This document shows, one piece after another, positions 1-7,541 of a DNA stretch of 9,250 bases. Origin of the DNA: Bacteroidota bacterium (lineage in GTDB: Bacteria; Bacteroidota; Bacteroidia; Bacteroidales; GCA-2748055); contig JAUVIT010000044.1 of NCBI GenBank assembly GCA_030592605.1, positions 1 through 9,250 of the forward strand, read 5' to 3'. Every line of letters starts with the position of its first letter. Positions within the stretch are counted from its first letter, which is position 1. Under the pieces are notes generated by a model. That model was not told the DNA's origin and did not search any database. It saw only the letters and a program-made list of their open reading frames with translations. A program made the translations under genes and the position numbers.

Positions 1-68
1 CCCATGAAAAAAAACAGGAACAGAGAGAGTGTGGCGATCAGCAGTGTCGACTTGGTAAGCAGCTTCAT
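1..68 (-). CDS. Sensor protein, probably histidine kinase (N-terminal fragment)
   Basis: The first 22 codons of a gene that continues past the left edge. The start is an ATG whose last bases overlap the response-regulator stop in an ATGA (65-68), the usual sign of translational coupling. The visible peptide begins MKLLTKSTLLIATLSLF and continues with Leu, three Phe and Met: a short basic head followed by a long hydrophobic stretch, which fits the first transmembrane helix of a membrane sensor kinase. No kinase motif (H-box, N, G) is inside the window, so the assignment as the cognate sensor of the adjacent OmpR-type regulator is inferred from position, overlap and the membrane segment. In such pairs the kinase autophosphorylates on His and passes the phosphate to the regulator's Asp. 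Confidence 0.7.
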   Translation of the reverse strand, partial: MKLLTKSTLLIATLSLFLFFFM

Positions 69-751
69 GGACTTTGATCAAGGGAAAATTTATATCCTAT
101 GCCGTAAATATTCTGAACATAATCCGGACTTCCTGCCTCCTGTAGTTTCCGTCTCAGATTTTTCAGGTGGGTGTACACAAAATCGTAGGATCCGTACCCT
201 CCTCCATACTCCCCCCAAAGATAGTCAGCAATACTCTCCTTGGTTACCACCCGGTTACGATTTGCCATCAGAAACATCAGCATATCCAGTTCTTTCCGGG
301 TCAGTTCAACCTGCTTTTTGTCAACAAAACAGGTATGTTCTTCTGGCAGGACAGAGATTACCCCAAAGCTGAGTACCTCTCCTCCCTTCATGCGGGTTCG
401 ACGGGCCACAGAATGCACTCTGGCCACCAGTTCAGAAAGGTGGAAAGGTTTTACCAGGTAATCATCCGCTCCGGATTCAAGTCCTTCCACCCGCTGTTCT
501 ATGGTATTTCTTGCTGATATAATAATGATCCCCGATTCTGACTGATTCTCCCTGGCAAGCTTTACCAGCTCCAGGCCATCCCCACCGGGCAGGTTTAAAT
601 CGATCAGCATACAGATATAGTCATGCTTATCCAGCACACAAACAGCCGTATGGTAATCTGCTGCCTTCTCGCACCTGAATCCCTCAAGCTCCAGGTAAGA
701 GACCATGGACTCCATTAAAGAAGCCTCATCCTCAACAATCAGAATCTGCAT
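65..751 (-). CDS. OmpR/PhoB-family two-component response regulator
   Basis: A cytoplasmic transcription factor of 228 residues, the usual length for this family. Receiver domain at about residues 1-115: acidic pair E7-D8 near the N-terminus, phospho-acceptor D51 in the LIDLNLPGGDG segment, conserved Ser at 79 (IIIISA) and Lys at 101 in DYLVKPF. A winged-helix DNA-binding domain fills about residues 125-225, with the LTRKELDMLMFLM segment at its start and the typical NIYGIGYKF ending. Phosphorylation of D51 by the partner kinase should promote dimerisation and DNA binding. The stop overlaps the downstream sensor gene by 4 bases, so the two are almost certainly co-expressed. The gene is divergent from the secreted propeller protein across a 75-base spacer, which makes that gene a candidate target, though this is unproven. 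The target regulon cannot be read from the sequence, so no symbol is given. Confidence 0.95.
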   Translation of the reverse strand: MQILIVEDEASLMESMVSYLELEGFRCEKAADYHTAVCVLDKHDYICMLIDLNLPGGDGLELVKLARENQSESGIIIISARNTIEQRVEGLESGADDYLVKPFHLSELVARVHSVARRTRMKGGEVLSFGVISVLPEEHTCFVDKKQVELTRKELDMLMFLMANRNRVVTKESIADYLWGEYGGGYGSYDFVYTHLKNLRRKLQEAGSPDYVQNIYGIGYKFSLDQSP

Positions 752-826
752 ACAGATAGATTTGGGGCAAAATAAGAAAAACTTAGCTATTTTTATGATT
801 CAAACCCTATCCCTAAAACCGTGAAA

Positions 827-3175
827 ATGAAAAATCTCATTCCCTGTCTGCTCATTAGCAGTATGATTCTTTCTGGATCTGCACTCAATGCACAGCAGAA
901 ATCTCCCATACTTAGTGGTAAAGAGAAACTGCAAATGTATCAGGGCCATGAAGAAATGCGCGAAAGTTCCACTTTCAAGGACCTGCACTGGCAATTTATC
1001 GGGCCCACCAACATCAGCGGGCGTTGTACCGATGTGGAGGCAGTTGGGCCTAAGGGACAAAACTACACCATCTGGGTGGCTACAGCCTCCAGCGGGGTCT
1101 GGAAAAGCATCAACGAAGGGGTAAGTTTCGAACCGGTATTTGAAAACCAGGGTACTTCCACCATAGGAGACCTGGCCATTGCTCCCTCCAATCCAGAAAT
1201 AGTTTGGGTGGGGACCGGAGAGGCCAATATATTCCGTTCCTCAAATCCTGGCTGCGGCGTTTGGCGTACTACCGATGGAGGAGAGACCTGGACGCATATG
1301 GGACTCGAGGAGACCTTTACCATCTCCCGTATCCTGGTCCATCCGGAAAATCCGGATATTGTTTACGTGGCTGCTTCGGGTCACGAATGGACCCAGAACA
1401 AGGAGCGAGGACTTTATAAAACTACCGACGGGGGAACCAATTGGGAGAAGATACTCTACAAAGGACCCGAAAGTGGCGTAAACGACCTGGTGATGGACCC
1501 CCGCGATCCGGAAGTTCTCTATGCCACCACCTGGCAGCGCACCCGTCTGAAGTGGAACGATCCCCGCACTTATGAAAGCCACAAAAACAATGGTATCTGG
1601 AAAAGCACTAATGGTGGGGAAAACTGGAAGCAACTGAGCGATGGCTTGCCTTCATCCAAATTTATGGGACGTACCGGTATTGATGTGGCTCGCTCCAATC
1701 CCGATGTGATCTATGCATTTGTGGATGATTATGAAATTGCTTTCAAAGCCGAAGAAGGGGAACTTGACTCTTATGGTCGTCCCAAAGAAGATGTGATCAA
1801 GGGAGCCACCCTCTACCGTTCCGACAATGCCGGGGAGAGCTGGAAGCAAGTAAGCGGGCTTACGGAGGAAACCAAAAAATACATGTCCGGACACTCGGGT
1901 ACCTACGGATGGGTATTTGCCCAGATGCGTGTAGATCCCAATGATGAGAACCGGATTTATACCCTGGGTCTATGGATCAATATCTCCACAGATGGAGGTG
2001 CTACATTCGAACCCGATAGGGGTAAGATACATATGGATCAGCACGGTATGTGGATCGATCCTGATAATTCCAATTACATCCTTGCTGCCCAAGACGGCGG
2101 CATTTCGGTCTCTTACGACAAAGGTGAGAACTGGAGGAACCTGATCGAGGAACTCCCACTGGCTCAATTTTATAATGTGGAGTTCGATAACAGCGAACCA
2201 TTCAGGGTATTTGGCTCTGTCCAGGACCACCATAGTTTCTATACCGAGGTAGATCTTTCCAGGGGGAGGGATAAGATCAGACCCACTGAATGGGAATACA
2301 CACTGGGTGCCGAAGGAAGCACCCATGTGGTGGACCCCAGGGACAATAGCTCCATCTATGCTTCCCTCTTCTATGGGAAATTGGCCAGAGCCACCGTAGA
2401 AGGCTACCCCGAAGATATGGAATGGGTATTGCCTGAGACCTTCCCCGAAGAGCCTGAATTCAGGGGACAATGGATGGCTCCGACCCTCCTGTCCGACCAC
2501 AATCCGGATATTGTCTATCACGGAGTACAGCATGTCCTGAAGTCAATAGACAAAGGAGGGACCTGGGAACAGATTAGTCCGGACCTTACTTACAACGATC
2601 CGGAAAAACAGGGCGATATCAGCTATCAGACCATTACAGCCCTGGAAGAATCCAAATTCAATCCAAAGCTGCTCTATGCAGGCACCGACGATGGAAGACT
2701 CTGGAGAACAAAGGATGGTGGCTTAAACTGGGAAGATATCCGTTCGGACCCCCTGCCTGTAAGATGGGTCTCAAGGATCGTTGCCTCCAAATACAATTTC
2801 GGTACCGTTTATGTTACCCAGACCGGGCGCAGGGATGATGATGCCGCAGTTTATTTGTGGCGCTCCACCGATTTTGGAAGCACCTGGGAGGATATTTCGG
2901 CCAATATTCCGGCCGGACCGGTCAATGTGATCCGTGAAGATCCGGAGGAAAAGGATATTCTTTACCTGGGAACCGATGTGGGAGTCTATGTCTCCAAAAA
3001 TGCAGGGGAGAGCTGGGAGGTGCTGGGCGACCTTCCCTGTACCTATGTACATGACCTGGCCATACAAGCTCGTGAAAACCTGATCATCGTTGCCACCCAT
3101 GGGCGCGGCATGTTTGTCCTGGATGCCGATCCGGTAAACAAGGCCGAAGCGAAGGAAGAGGAATCGAACAATTAA
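827..3175 (+). CDS. Secreted BNR/Asp-box (sortilin/VPS10-like) beta-propeller protein
   Basis: A 782-residue exported protein built almost wholly of propeller blades. The N-terminus is a Sec signal peptide (basic MKNL, hydrophobic core, likely cleavage after ALNA before QQ, near residue 22). The mature part opens with WQFIGPTNISGR, a motif typical of the WD40/YVTN/BNR-like proteins often labelled 'glycosyl hydrolase'. I count eleven Asp-box-like units (S/T-x-D/N-x-G-x-x-W/F) starting near residues 94, 148, 199, 260, 332, 387, 429, 573, 628, 680 and 723. The protein ends with the family's closing motif VATHGRGMFVLD and a short acidic tail; there is no C-terminal sorting or FlgD-like domain. 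Asp boxes are structural, so no enzymatic activity can be claimed; binding or processing of extracellular polymers or peptides is possible. I chose the ATG at 827; an in-frame GTG at 821 would add two residues. An ArsC-like gene follows after 16 bases. Confidence 0.88.
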   Translation: MKNLIPCLLISSMILSGSALNAQQKSPILSGKEKLQMYQGHEEMRESSTFKDLHWQFIGPTNISGRCTDVEAVGPKGQNYTIWVATASSGVWKSINEGVSFEPVFENQGTSTIGDLAIAPSNPEIVWVGTGEANIFRSSNPGCGVWRTTDGGETWTHMGLEETFTISRILVHPENPDIVYVAASGHEWTQNKERGLYKTTDGGTNWEKILYKGPESGVNDLVMDPRDPEVLYATTWQRTRLKWNDPRTYESHKNNGIWKSTNGGENWKQLSDGLPSSKFMGRTGIDVARSNPDVIYAFVDDYEIAFKAEEGELDSYGRPKEDVIKGATLYRSDNAGESWKQVSGLTEETKKYMSGHSGTYGWVFAQMRVDPNDENRIYTLGLWINISTDGGATFEPDRGKIHMDQHGMWIDPDNSNYILAAQDGGISVSYDKGENWRNLIEELPLAQFYNVEFDNSEPFRVFGSVQDHHSFYTEVDLSRGRDKIRPTEWEYTLGAEGSTHVVDPRDNSSIYASLFYGKLARATVEGYPEDMEWVLPETFPEEPEFRGQWMAPTLLSDHNPDIVYHGVQHVLKSIDKGGTWEQISPDLTYNDPEKQGDISYQTITALEESKFNPKLLYAGTDDGRLWRTKDGGLNWEDIRSDPLPVRWVSRIVASKYNFGTVYVTQTGRRDDDAAVYLWRSTDFGSTWEDISANIPAGPVNVIREDPEEKDILYLGTDVGVYVSKNAGESWEVLGDLPCTYVHDLAIQARENLIIVATHGRGMFVLDADPVNKAEAKEEESNN

Positions 3176-3191
3176 ATATTTAAAGATCAAT

Positions 3192-3530
3192 ATGTACACC
3201 ATTTATCACAATCCCCGATGCAAAAAGAGCAGGGCCGGTTTGCAATATGCCACTGAGCTTAAGATGGACCTTCAGGTACGCGAATACCTGAAGGAGCCTC
3301 TCAGCGAAGCCGAACTGACCGCCCTGCTTATGAAACTCCATGTGAAGCCTAAGGAACTGATTCGTACCCAGGAAGAAATTTATCGGAAAGAACTGAAAAG
3401 CCTGAATCTGAACGACGAAGAATGGATCAAGGTAATGGTCGAAAATCCCAAGCTGATCCACCGGCCCATTGTGGAGGGAAAGTACAAGGCCGTGGTGGGC
3501 GATCCTCCTGAAAACATCGACCAGCTCTAA
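3192..3530 (+). CDS. ArsC/Spx/YffB-family thioredoxin-fold protein
   Basis: A small cytoplasmic protein of 112 residues that fits the ArsC-related family over its whole length. Near the N-terminus is IYHNPRCKKSR, with the nucleophilic Cys at residue 10 followed by KKS, matching the NPxCxxSR active-site pattern. LIRTQEE (R58) and RPIV (R91) match the first two of the three arsenate-contacting Arg of plasmid R773 ArsC. The third lies in an RP-x-E context in that enzyme; here the aligned segment is VVGDPPE, with Asp104 in the Arg position. There is no ArsR, ArsB/Acr3 or other arsenic gene nearby. It may therefore be a thiol reductase or ArsC-like protein of unknown substrate instead of a true glutaredoxin-dependent arsenate reductase. 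The 16-base gap from the propeller gene suggests co-transcription. Confidence 0.85.
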   Translation: MYTIYHNPRCKKSRAGLQYATELKMDLQVREYLKEPLSEAELTALLMKLHVKPKELIRTQEEIYRKELKSLNLNDEEWIKVMVENPKLIHRPIVEGKYKAVVGDPPENIDQL

Positions 3531-3578
3531 GCAACCTTTTAGCCACGCTTTTCGTACTATGGTATAAATGTATTGGTC

Positions 3579-4052
3579 ATGAAGAAACTCCGTCTGATCC
3601 TTATACTGATTATACCTTTGTCCCTGTTTTCATGCAAGAAGGACACAGGCCCTTACATCAAGATCAAGAACATTGAGAACCTGATCTACGAAGCCATAAG
3701 GGACTTCCGTGTCGATGAAGGAGAAGATGGCCCCTTTGTACACCAGTATTTTGTAGTGGGAGAAGCACAGGTATACTCGTATAAAATGGCCAATGAAGTT
3801 GTAGAGGTAGATACCGATGGCCTGGATGTTCACTGGGATGCCCTGCTTGAAAAATATAGCTTCTATAACCTGAATGCGCTGGTTCTTAAAACGACCTCCA
3901 CTAATGAAGATGTGATCCTGGATGAATTACTGCAGCTGCCAGAGGGGGAAGCAACCCTGCTCGAAGATGTGACCCAATGTGGCGTGGGGGTGGAGTCCGA
4001 TACAGAAGGGAACTTATACATTACCATTCTGCTGGCCAAAGCCGACTCCTGA
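3579..4052 (+). CDS. Small lipoprotein, possibly a degenerate CAP/SCP-domain protein
   Basis: A 157-residue protein with a lipoprotein signal: MKKLRLILILIIPLSLFSC, with the lipidated Cys at residue 19 after LFS, a common Bacteroidota lipobox. It should be anchored in the cell envelope. The start is the ATG at 3579; an in-frame TTG two codons upstream is less likely. The mature part is not a family I recognise with certainty. Its order of motifs recalls the CAP (SCP/PR-1) fold: a helix ENLIYEAIRDFR (33-44), then EAQVYSYKMAN (62-72) in place of the usual HSxxMA, then LPEGEATLLEDV followed by GVGVESDTEGNLYITILLAK (135-154), resembling the CAP ending SPGHRxxLL...GVGV...Y. The histidines that normally line the CAP cleft are Tyr and Glu here, so any function would be structural or binding. 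It lies 48 bases after the ArsC-like gene, probably in the same transcript. Confidence 0.8.
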   Translation: MKKLRLILILIIPLSLFSCKKDTGPYIKIKNIENLIYEAIRDFRVDEGEDGPFVHQYFVVGEAQVYSYKMANEVVEVDTDGLDVHWDALLEKYSFYNLNALVLKTTSTNEDVILDELLQLPEGEATLLEDVTQCGVGVESDTEGNLYITILLAKADS

Positions 4053-4057
4053 GCCAG

Positions 4058-4081
4058 ATTCTTTTCAAGAATATTTTTTTT
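4058..4081 (+). terminator. Possible weak intrinsic terminator after the lipoprotein gene
   Basis: Six bases after the lipoprotein stop is the inverted repeat ATTCTT-TTC-AAGAAT (4058-4072), followed by A and a run of eight T (4074-4081). The geometry is that of a rho-independent terminator, but the stem is short, AT-rich and has a three-base loop, so it would be weak. It would end the propeller/ArsC/lipoprotein unit before fumC. Confidence 0.45.
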
Positions 4082-4134
4082 ACCGCATCAGCTTGCATCT
4101 GATTGAGTATATTTAAGCTCAAAATATACCCATC

Positions 4135-5526
4135 ATGAAAACCAGAATTGAAAAGGATACCATGGGCGAGGTGAAGGTCCCCGCCGACAAGTATTGGGGT
4201 GCTCAAACCCAGCGTTCAAAAGAGAATTTTAAAATAGGAGATGGCCGGATGCCTAAAGAGATTGTCCAGGCCTTCGGTTACCTTAAAAAGGCTGCAGCAG
4301 CTACTAACCTGGAACTGGGAGTACTTTCTGAAGAAAAGGCCTATCAGATCATGCAGGTTTGTGATGAGATTATTGAGGGGAAGCTGGAAGATCAGTTTCC
4401 GCTTGTGGTCTGGCAGACCGGATCCGGAACACAATCCAACATGAACGTAAACGAAGTGGTGGCCAACCGGGCCCATGTGATCCAGGGAAATAAGCTTGGT
4501 GAAGGGAAGACCATGATCCATCCCAATGATGATGTGAACAAGTCCCAATCCTCCAACGACACCTTTCCTACGGCCATGCATATCGCAGCCTATAAAATGC
4601 TCACCGAAATAACCATACCCGGGGTAAAGGATCTTCGTGATACACTAAAGGCAAAAGCTGATGCCAATATGAATGTAGTGAAGATCGGTCGCACCCACTG
4701 GATGGATGCCACACCGCTCACACTGGGTCAGGAATTTTCCGGATATGTAAGTCAGCTCGATCATGGACTGAAATCATTAATCAACAGCCTGGATCACCTC
4801 ACCGAACTGGCCCTGGGCGGAACCGCCGTGGGTACCGGCATCAATACACCGGAGGGATATTCCGTACTGGTAGCCAGGAACATCGCCCGCTTTACGGATC
4901 TTCCCTTTGTAACAGGTTCCAATAAGTTTGAAGGACTGGCCGCCCACGATGCCATTGTGGAAACCCATGGAGCCCTGAAGACCCTTGCTGTAAGCCTTAT
5001 GAAAATAGGAAACGACATCCGCATGCTTGCTTCCGGTCCGCGCTGCGGTATCGGGGAAATCATTATCCCTGCCAACGAACCTGGCTCATCCATCATGCCA
5101 GGCAAGGTAAACCCAACACAGGCAGAGGCGCTGACTATGGCATGCGCCCAGGTCATGGGCAACGATGTGGCCATCAACATTGGTGGAAGCAACGGCCATT
5201 TCGAACTCAATGTATTTAAGCCGATGATGATTTCCAATTTTCTGGAGTCGGCCAGGCTCATAGGGGATGCCTGTAGCTCCTTCAACGAAAACTGCGCTGT
5301 TGGGATTGAACCCAACCAGGATAGGATTGAAGAGAACCTGAACAACTCCCTGATGTTGGTCACAGCACTGAACACCCATATCGGGTACGAAAAGGCTGCC
5401 GAGATTGCTAAAAAAGCTCATAAAGAGGGGAGCACCCTGAAAGCGGCTGCACTGGCACTAAAATACCTCACCGAAGAGGAGTTCGATGAATGGGTCGATC
5501 CCTCCAGGATGACTGGCTCTCTTTAG
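4135..5526 (+). CDS. fumC: Class II fumarate hydratase (fumarase C)
   Basis: Catalyses the reversible hydration of fumarate to L-malate in the TCA cycle and in the succinate-forming reductive branch; an iron-independent homotetramer in the cytoplasm. The 463-residue length fits the family. Conserved blocks are present in order: [14 protein letters not shown] (95-108), [21 protein letters not shown] beginning at 129, [17 protein letters not shown] (185-201) and the superfamily signature [11 protein letters not shown] (317-327). Residue numbers coincide with those I recall for E. coli FumC: catalytic-site H188 and S318, K324 and N326 of the mobile loop, and H129/N131/D132 of the secondary B site. 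The aspartase and argininosuccinate lyase relatives share the signature, but [10 protein letters not shown] and the GRTH block point to fumarase. No Shine-Dalgarno sequence precedes the ATG. A strong terminator follows, so it appears transcriptionally separate from mutAB. Confidence 0.97.
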   Translation: MKTRIEKDTMGEVKVPADKYWGAQTQRSKENFKIGDGRMPKEIVQAFGYLKKAAAATNLELGVLSEEKAYQIMQVCDEIIEGKLEDQFPLVVWQTGSGTQSNMNVNEVVANRAHVIQGNKLGEGKTMIHPNDDVNKSQSSNDTFPTAMHIAAYKMLTEITIPGVKDLRDTLKAKADANMNVVKIGRTHWMDATPLTLGQEFSGYVSQLDHGLKSLINSLDHLTELALGGTAVGTGINTPEGYSVLVARNIARFTDLPFVTGSNKFEGLAAHDAIVETHGALKTLAVSLMKIGNDIRMLASGPRCGIGEIIIPANEPGSSIMPGKVNPTQAEALTMACAQVMGNDVAINIGGSNGHFELNVFKPMMISNFLESARLIGDACSSFNENCAVGIEPNQDRIEENLNNSLMLVTALNTHIGYEKAAEIAKKAHKEGSTLKAAALALKYLTEEEFDEWVDPSRMTGSL

Positions 5527-5554
5527 GCGACTAGTCTGAATATAAACTCTTTCT

Positions 5555-5589
5555 AAGGCCAGGAATTACATCCTGGCCTTTGTGTTTTA
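5555..5589 (+). terminator. Rho-independent terminator after fumC
   Basis: A perfect 10-base-pair stem, AAGGCCAGGA (5555-5564) and TCCTGGCCTT (5571-5580), closes a six-base loop ATTACA and is followed by the T-rich tail TGTGTTTTA. It begins 28 bases after the fumC stop. This is the strongest hairpin I see in the intergenic DNA of the window and should separate fumC from mutAB. No gene on the other strand ends here, so it serves plus-strand transcription. Confidence 0.88.
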
Positions 5590-5613
5590 ACATAATGTTA
5601 ATCATGACTAAAA

Positions 5614-5637
5614 ACATTGTTAAGATGTTTACAATGT
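5614..5637. promoter_or_regulatory. Inverted repeat, candidate operator upstream of mutA
   Basis: ACATTGT (5614-5620) and ACAATGT (5631-5637) are perfect inverted copies separated by ten bases, about 1.5 to 2 helical turns between half-site centres, which suits a dimeric regulator. A second small palindrome, AACATAATGTT, lies just upstream at 5589-5599. The larger repeat sits across the -33 element and spacer of the promoter proposed for mutA, so a bound protein would block RNA polymerase. No regulator is known; the short AT-rich arms could also be chance. Confidence 0.35.
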
Positions 5638-5647
5638 AGTTTCTTTG
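5617..5647 (+). promoter_or_regulatory. Candidate Bacteroidota-type promoter of mutAB
   Basis: TTG at 5617-5619 and TTTCTTTG at 5640-5647 are 20 bases apart. They resemble the Bacteroidota primary sigma-factor elements, -33 TTG/TTTG and -7 TAnnTTTG, with one mismatch (T for A at the second base of the -7 box). The predicted transcription start would leave a leader of roughly 10 to 15 bases before the mutA ATG at 5668. The position directly after the fumC terminator supports a promoter somewhere here, but the exact boxes are tentative. Confidence 0.4.
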
Positions 5648-5667
5648 TATTTCAATTTTAGCTTATC

Positions 5668-7512
5668 ATGAAAGAAGAAGAGAGCAAACAGCTGTTTACT
5701 GACTTTCCGGAGATCACCACCTCCATGTGGGAAGAGAAGATAAAGGCTGATCTGAAGGGCGCCGATTACCAGAAAAAACTTGTCTGGCTTAGCGATGAAG
5801 GTATTCCGGTCAAGCCATACTACAGAGAGGAAGACCTGGAGAACCTGGACTACCTGGAGGGAATTGGAAATCTGAAAAATCAATCTGATGCACCCAATGG
5901 ATGGCTCATTTGCCAGCAACTAAGTCCGGGGAATAATTTCCAGGAAACCAACGAAAGAATCAAAGCAGCCCTGAAAGGAGACGTTCAGGCCATTCGCATT
6001 CAACTGGGTGACGTCAGGATTGCTGATGTTCCCACACTTGAAGAGCTCTTCGAAGGAATTTCCCTTCGGGATACTGAACTACATTTCGGCGGGTGCATGA
6101 GAGGGGATGCCCTCTACTCAGCACTTTGTACAATAGCATCCCATAAAGGAACTGAATCCTCAGAATTAAAAGGATGTCTGGGCGCAGACCCCCTGGGAAA
6201 AATGGCGGAAACCGGGATCCCCATTGCAGGGTTTGAAAACCTTGGCAAACTTGTGAAGAAGGTGAAAGAGACCTCGCCCCAAATGAAGGTCATTGAGGTC
6301 CACGGATCACTGATTCAAAACGCCAGCACCAACCTGGTGGAAGAACTGGCCTTTTCCATGGCCATGGCCAGTGAATACATGGCGATTCTGACTGAACAAG
6401 AAATCGATCCTTTCACCGCTCAGGAGGCACTCCTGCTGTACCTTGGCTCCGGCCCCAATTACTTTATGGAGATTGCCAAGTTAAGGGCTGCCCGGATTCT
6501 ATGGGCGAAAATAGCAGAGGCTTATGGAGTAGAAACTTCCCGGGCACGCATCCGCATCCACTCTGTCTCTTCGCAATGGAACATGACCCTTTATGATCCG
6601 CATGTAAATATGCTTCGCGGCACCACTGAGGCCATGTCCTCCATTCTTGGGGGAGCTGATTTGGTAAATGTGTTACCTTTTGATTATCCCAATGGGAAAG
6701 GCAGTATGTTTTCCGATCGTATAGCCAGAAATGTGCAAATCATCCTTCGCGAAGAAGCATACTTTGACCAGGTTTCCGACCCGGCTACAGGCTCCTATTA
6801 TATTGAAAGCCTGACCGATTCCCTTGCAGAGAAAGCCTGGGACCTGTTCTGCGAAGTGGAGTCCATGGGAGGATTCAGCTTAGCGTTCGCCGCTGGATGG
6901 ATCCAGGAAAAGGCAGAGACTTCACGCAAGAAAAAAACTGATCGGGCCTCATCAGGCAAGGGTAGAATTCTGGGGACCAACGCTTACCCTAATTTTCATG
7001 AATTGCACCTGCAACAACTGATTGCTTCACCCAAAAAAGAAGAAACGGATACTGTCGGATCGACCCTCTTACCTCTCCAAACCTTCCGGCTTTCTACGCC
7101 ATTTGAGAAGCTCCGTTTAGAGACAGAAGGAAGCGCAAAAACGCCCAGAGTACTGCTGCTCAAATATGGAAATCCAGTTTGGATGACTGCCAGGGCCACT
7201 TTTGCAGGGAACTTCTTCGCCTGTGCAGGATACGAAATTGTGGACCGAAGCCCTTTCCTTAATGTAGAAGAAGGCATTACATTCGCTTCTTCCGGAGATT
7301 TCGACATAGTGGTTCTTTGCAGCTCTGACGATATTTACGGCGAGACCGCCCCGGCTATTCAGAAAGCACTCTCTGGCTTATCCATTGTTGTAATTGCAGG
7401 ATACCCTGCCGACGAGATTAATGAATTGAAGAAAGCAGGACTCGAGCATTTCATCCATAGGAACGCCAACGTGCTCCAAACCCTGACAAGTTTCAATAAG
7501 ATACTTCTATAG
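5668..7512 (+). CDS. mutA: Methylmalonyl-CoA mutase, small (beta) subunit
   Basis: The non-catalytic 614-residue partner of MutB in the alpha-beta mutase that interconverts succinyl-CoA and (R)-methylmalonyl-CoA. About residues 20-420 form the degenerate TIM-barrel half, with the family blocks GSGPNYFMEIAKLRAARILW (261-280), SQWNMTLYDPHVNMLRGTTEA (starting at 302), GGADLVNVLPFD (328-339) and DPATGSYYIESL (371-382). About residues 493-614 are a relic of the cobalamin-binding domain: the segment RVLLLKYGNPVW has no DxHxxG lower-ligand motif, so it cannot bind B12 in the base-off/His-on manner. That loss is normal for MutA, and it separates this gene from mutB. The only suitable start is the ATG at 5668; no Shine-Dalgarno sequence is visible. 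mutB follows after 29 bases, so the two subunits should be co-expressed. Confidence 0.95.
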   Translation: MKEEESKQLFTDFPEITTSMWEEKIKADLKGADYQKKLVWLSDEGIPVKPYYREEDLENLDYLEGIGNLKNQSDAPNGWLICQQLSPGNNFQETNERIKAALKGDVQAIRIQLGDVRIADVPTLEELFEGISLRDTELHFGGCMRGDALYSALCTIASHKGTESSELKGCLGADPLGKMAETGIPIAGFENLGKLVKKVKETSPQMKVIEVHGSLIQNASTNLVEELAFSMAMASEYMAILTEQEIDPFTAQEALLLYLGSGPNYFMEIAKLRAARILWAKIAEAYGVETSRARIRIHSVSSQWNMTLYDPHVNMLRGTTEAMSSILGGADLVNVLPFDYPNGKGSMFSDRIARNVQIILREEAYFDQVSDPATGSYYIESLTDSLAEKAWDLFCEVESMGGFSLAFAAGWIQEKAETSRKKKTDRASSGKGRILGTNAYPNFHELHLQQLIASPKKEETDTVGSTLLPLQTFRLSTPFEKLRLETEGSAKTPRVLLLKYGNPVWMTARATFAGNFFACAGYEIVDRSPFLNVEEGITFASSGDFDIVVLCSSDDIYGETAPAIQKALSGLSIVVIAGYPADEINELKKAGLEHFIHRNANVLQTLTSFNKILL

Positions 7513-7541
7513 CATTTTGATTTTAAATACTTTAGACTGAT

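Noticed and set aside
761..795. Possible promoters in the divergent spacer: TATTTTTA (788-795, plus strand) and TTATTTTG (775-768, minus strand), each one base off TAnnTTTG.
   Set aside because: The nearest TTTG elements lie 23 and 25 bases away, too far for the usual spacing, and the region is so AT-rich that near matches are expected by chance.
1970..2533. Minus-strand open frame of 187 codons inside the propeller gene.
   Set aside because: The plus strand encodes clear Asp-box repeats through this stretch; the reverse frame shows no known motif.
4087..4103. Small inverted repeat ATCAG-N7-CTGAT upstream of fumC.
   Set aside because: Five-base arms in a short AT-rich gap are easily chance, and no T-run or promoter element supports a role.
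4108..4115. TATATTTA, one base off the -7 box, upstream of fumC.
   Set aside because: There is no TTG at suitable spacing upstream; the nearest is 12 bases away. A promoter must be close by, but I cannot place it.
4794..5375. Minus-strand open frame of 193 codons inside fumC.
   Set aside because: It lies opposite the catalytic signature of fumarase and has no coding features of its own.
6980..7512. Loss of the cobalamin-binding motif in mutA as a sign of decay.
   Set aside because: The missing DxHxxG motif is a normal property of the MutA subunit; the frame is intact and of usual length, so it is not a pseudogene.
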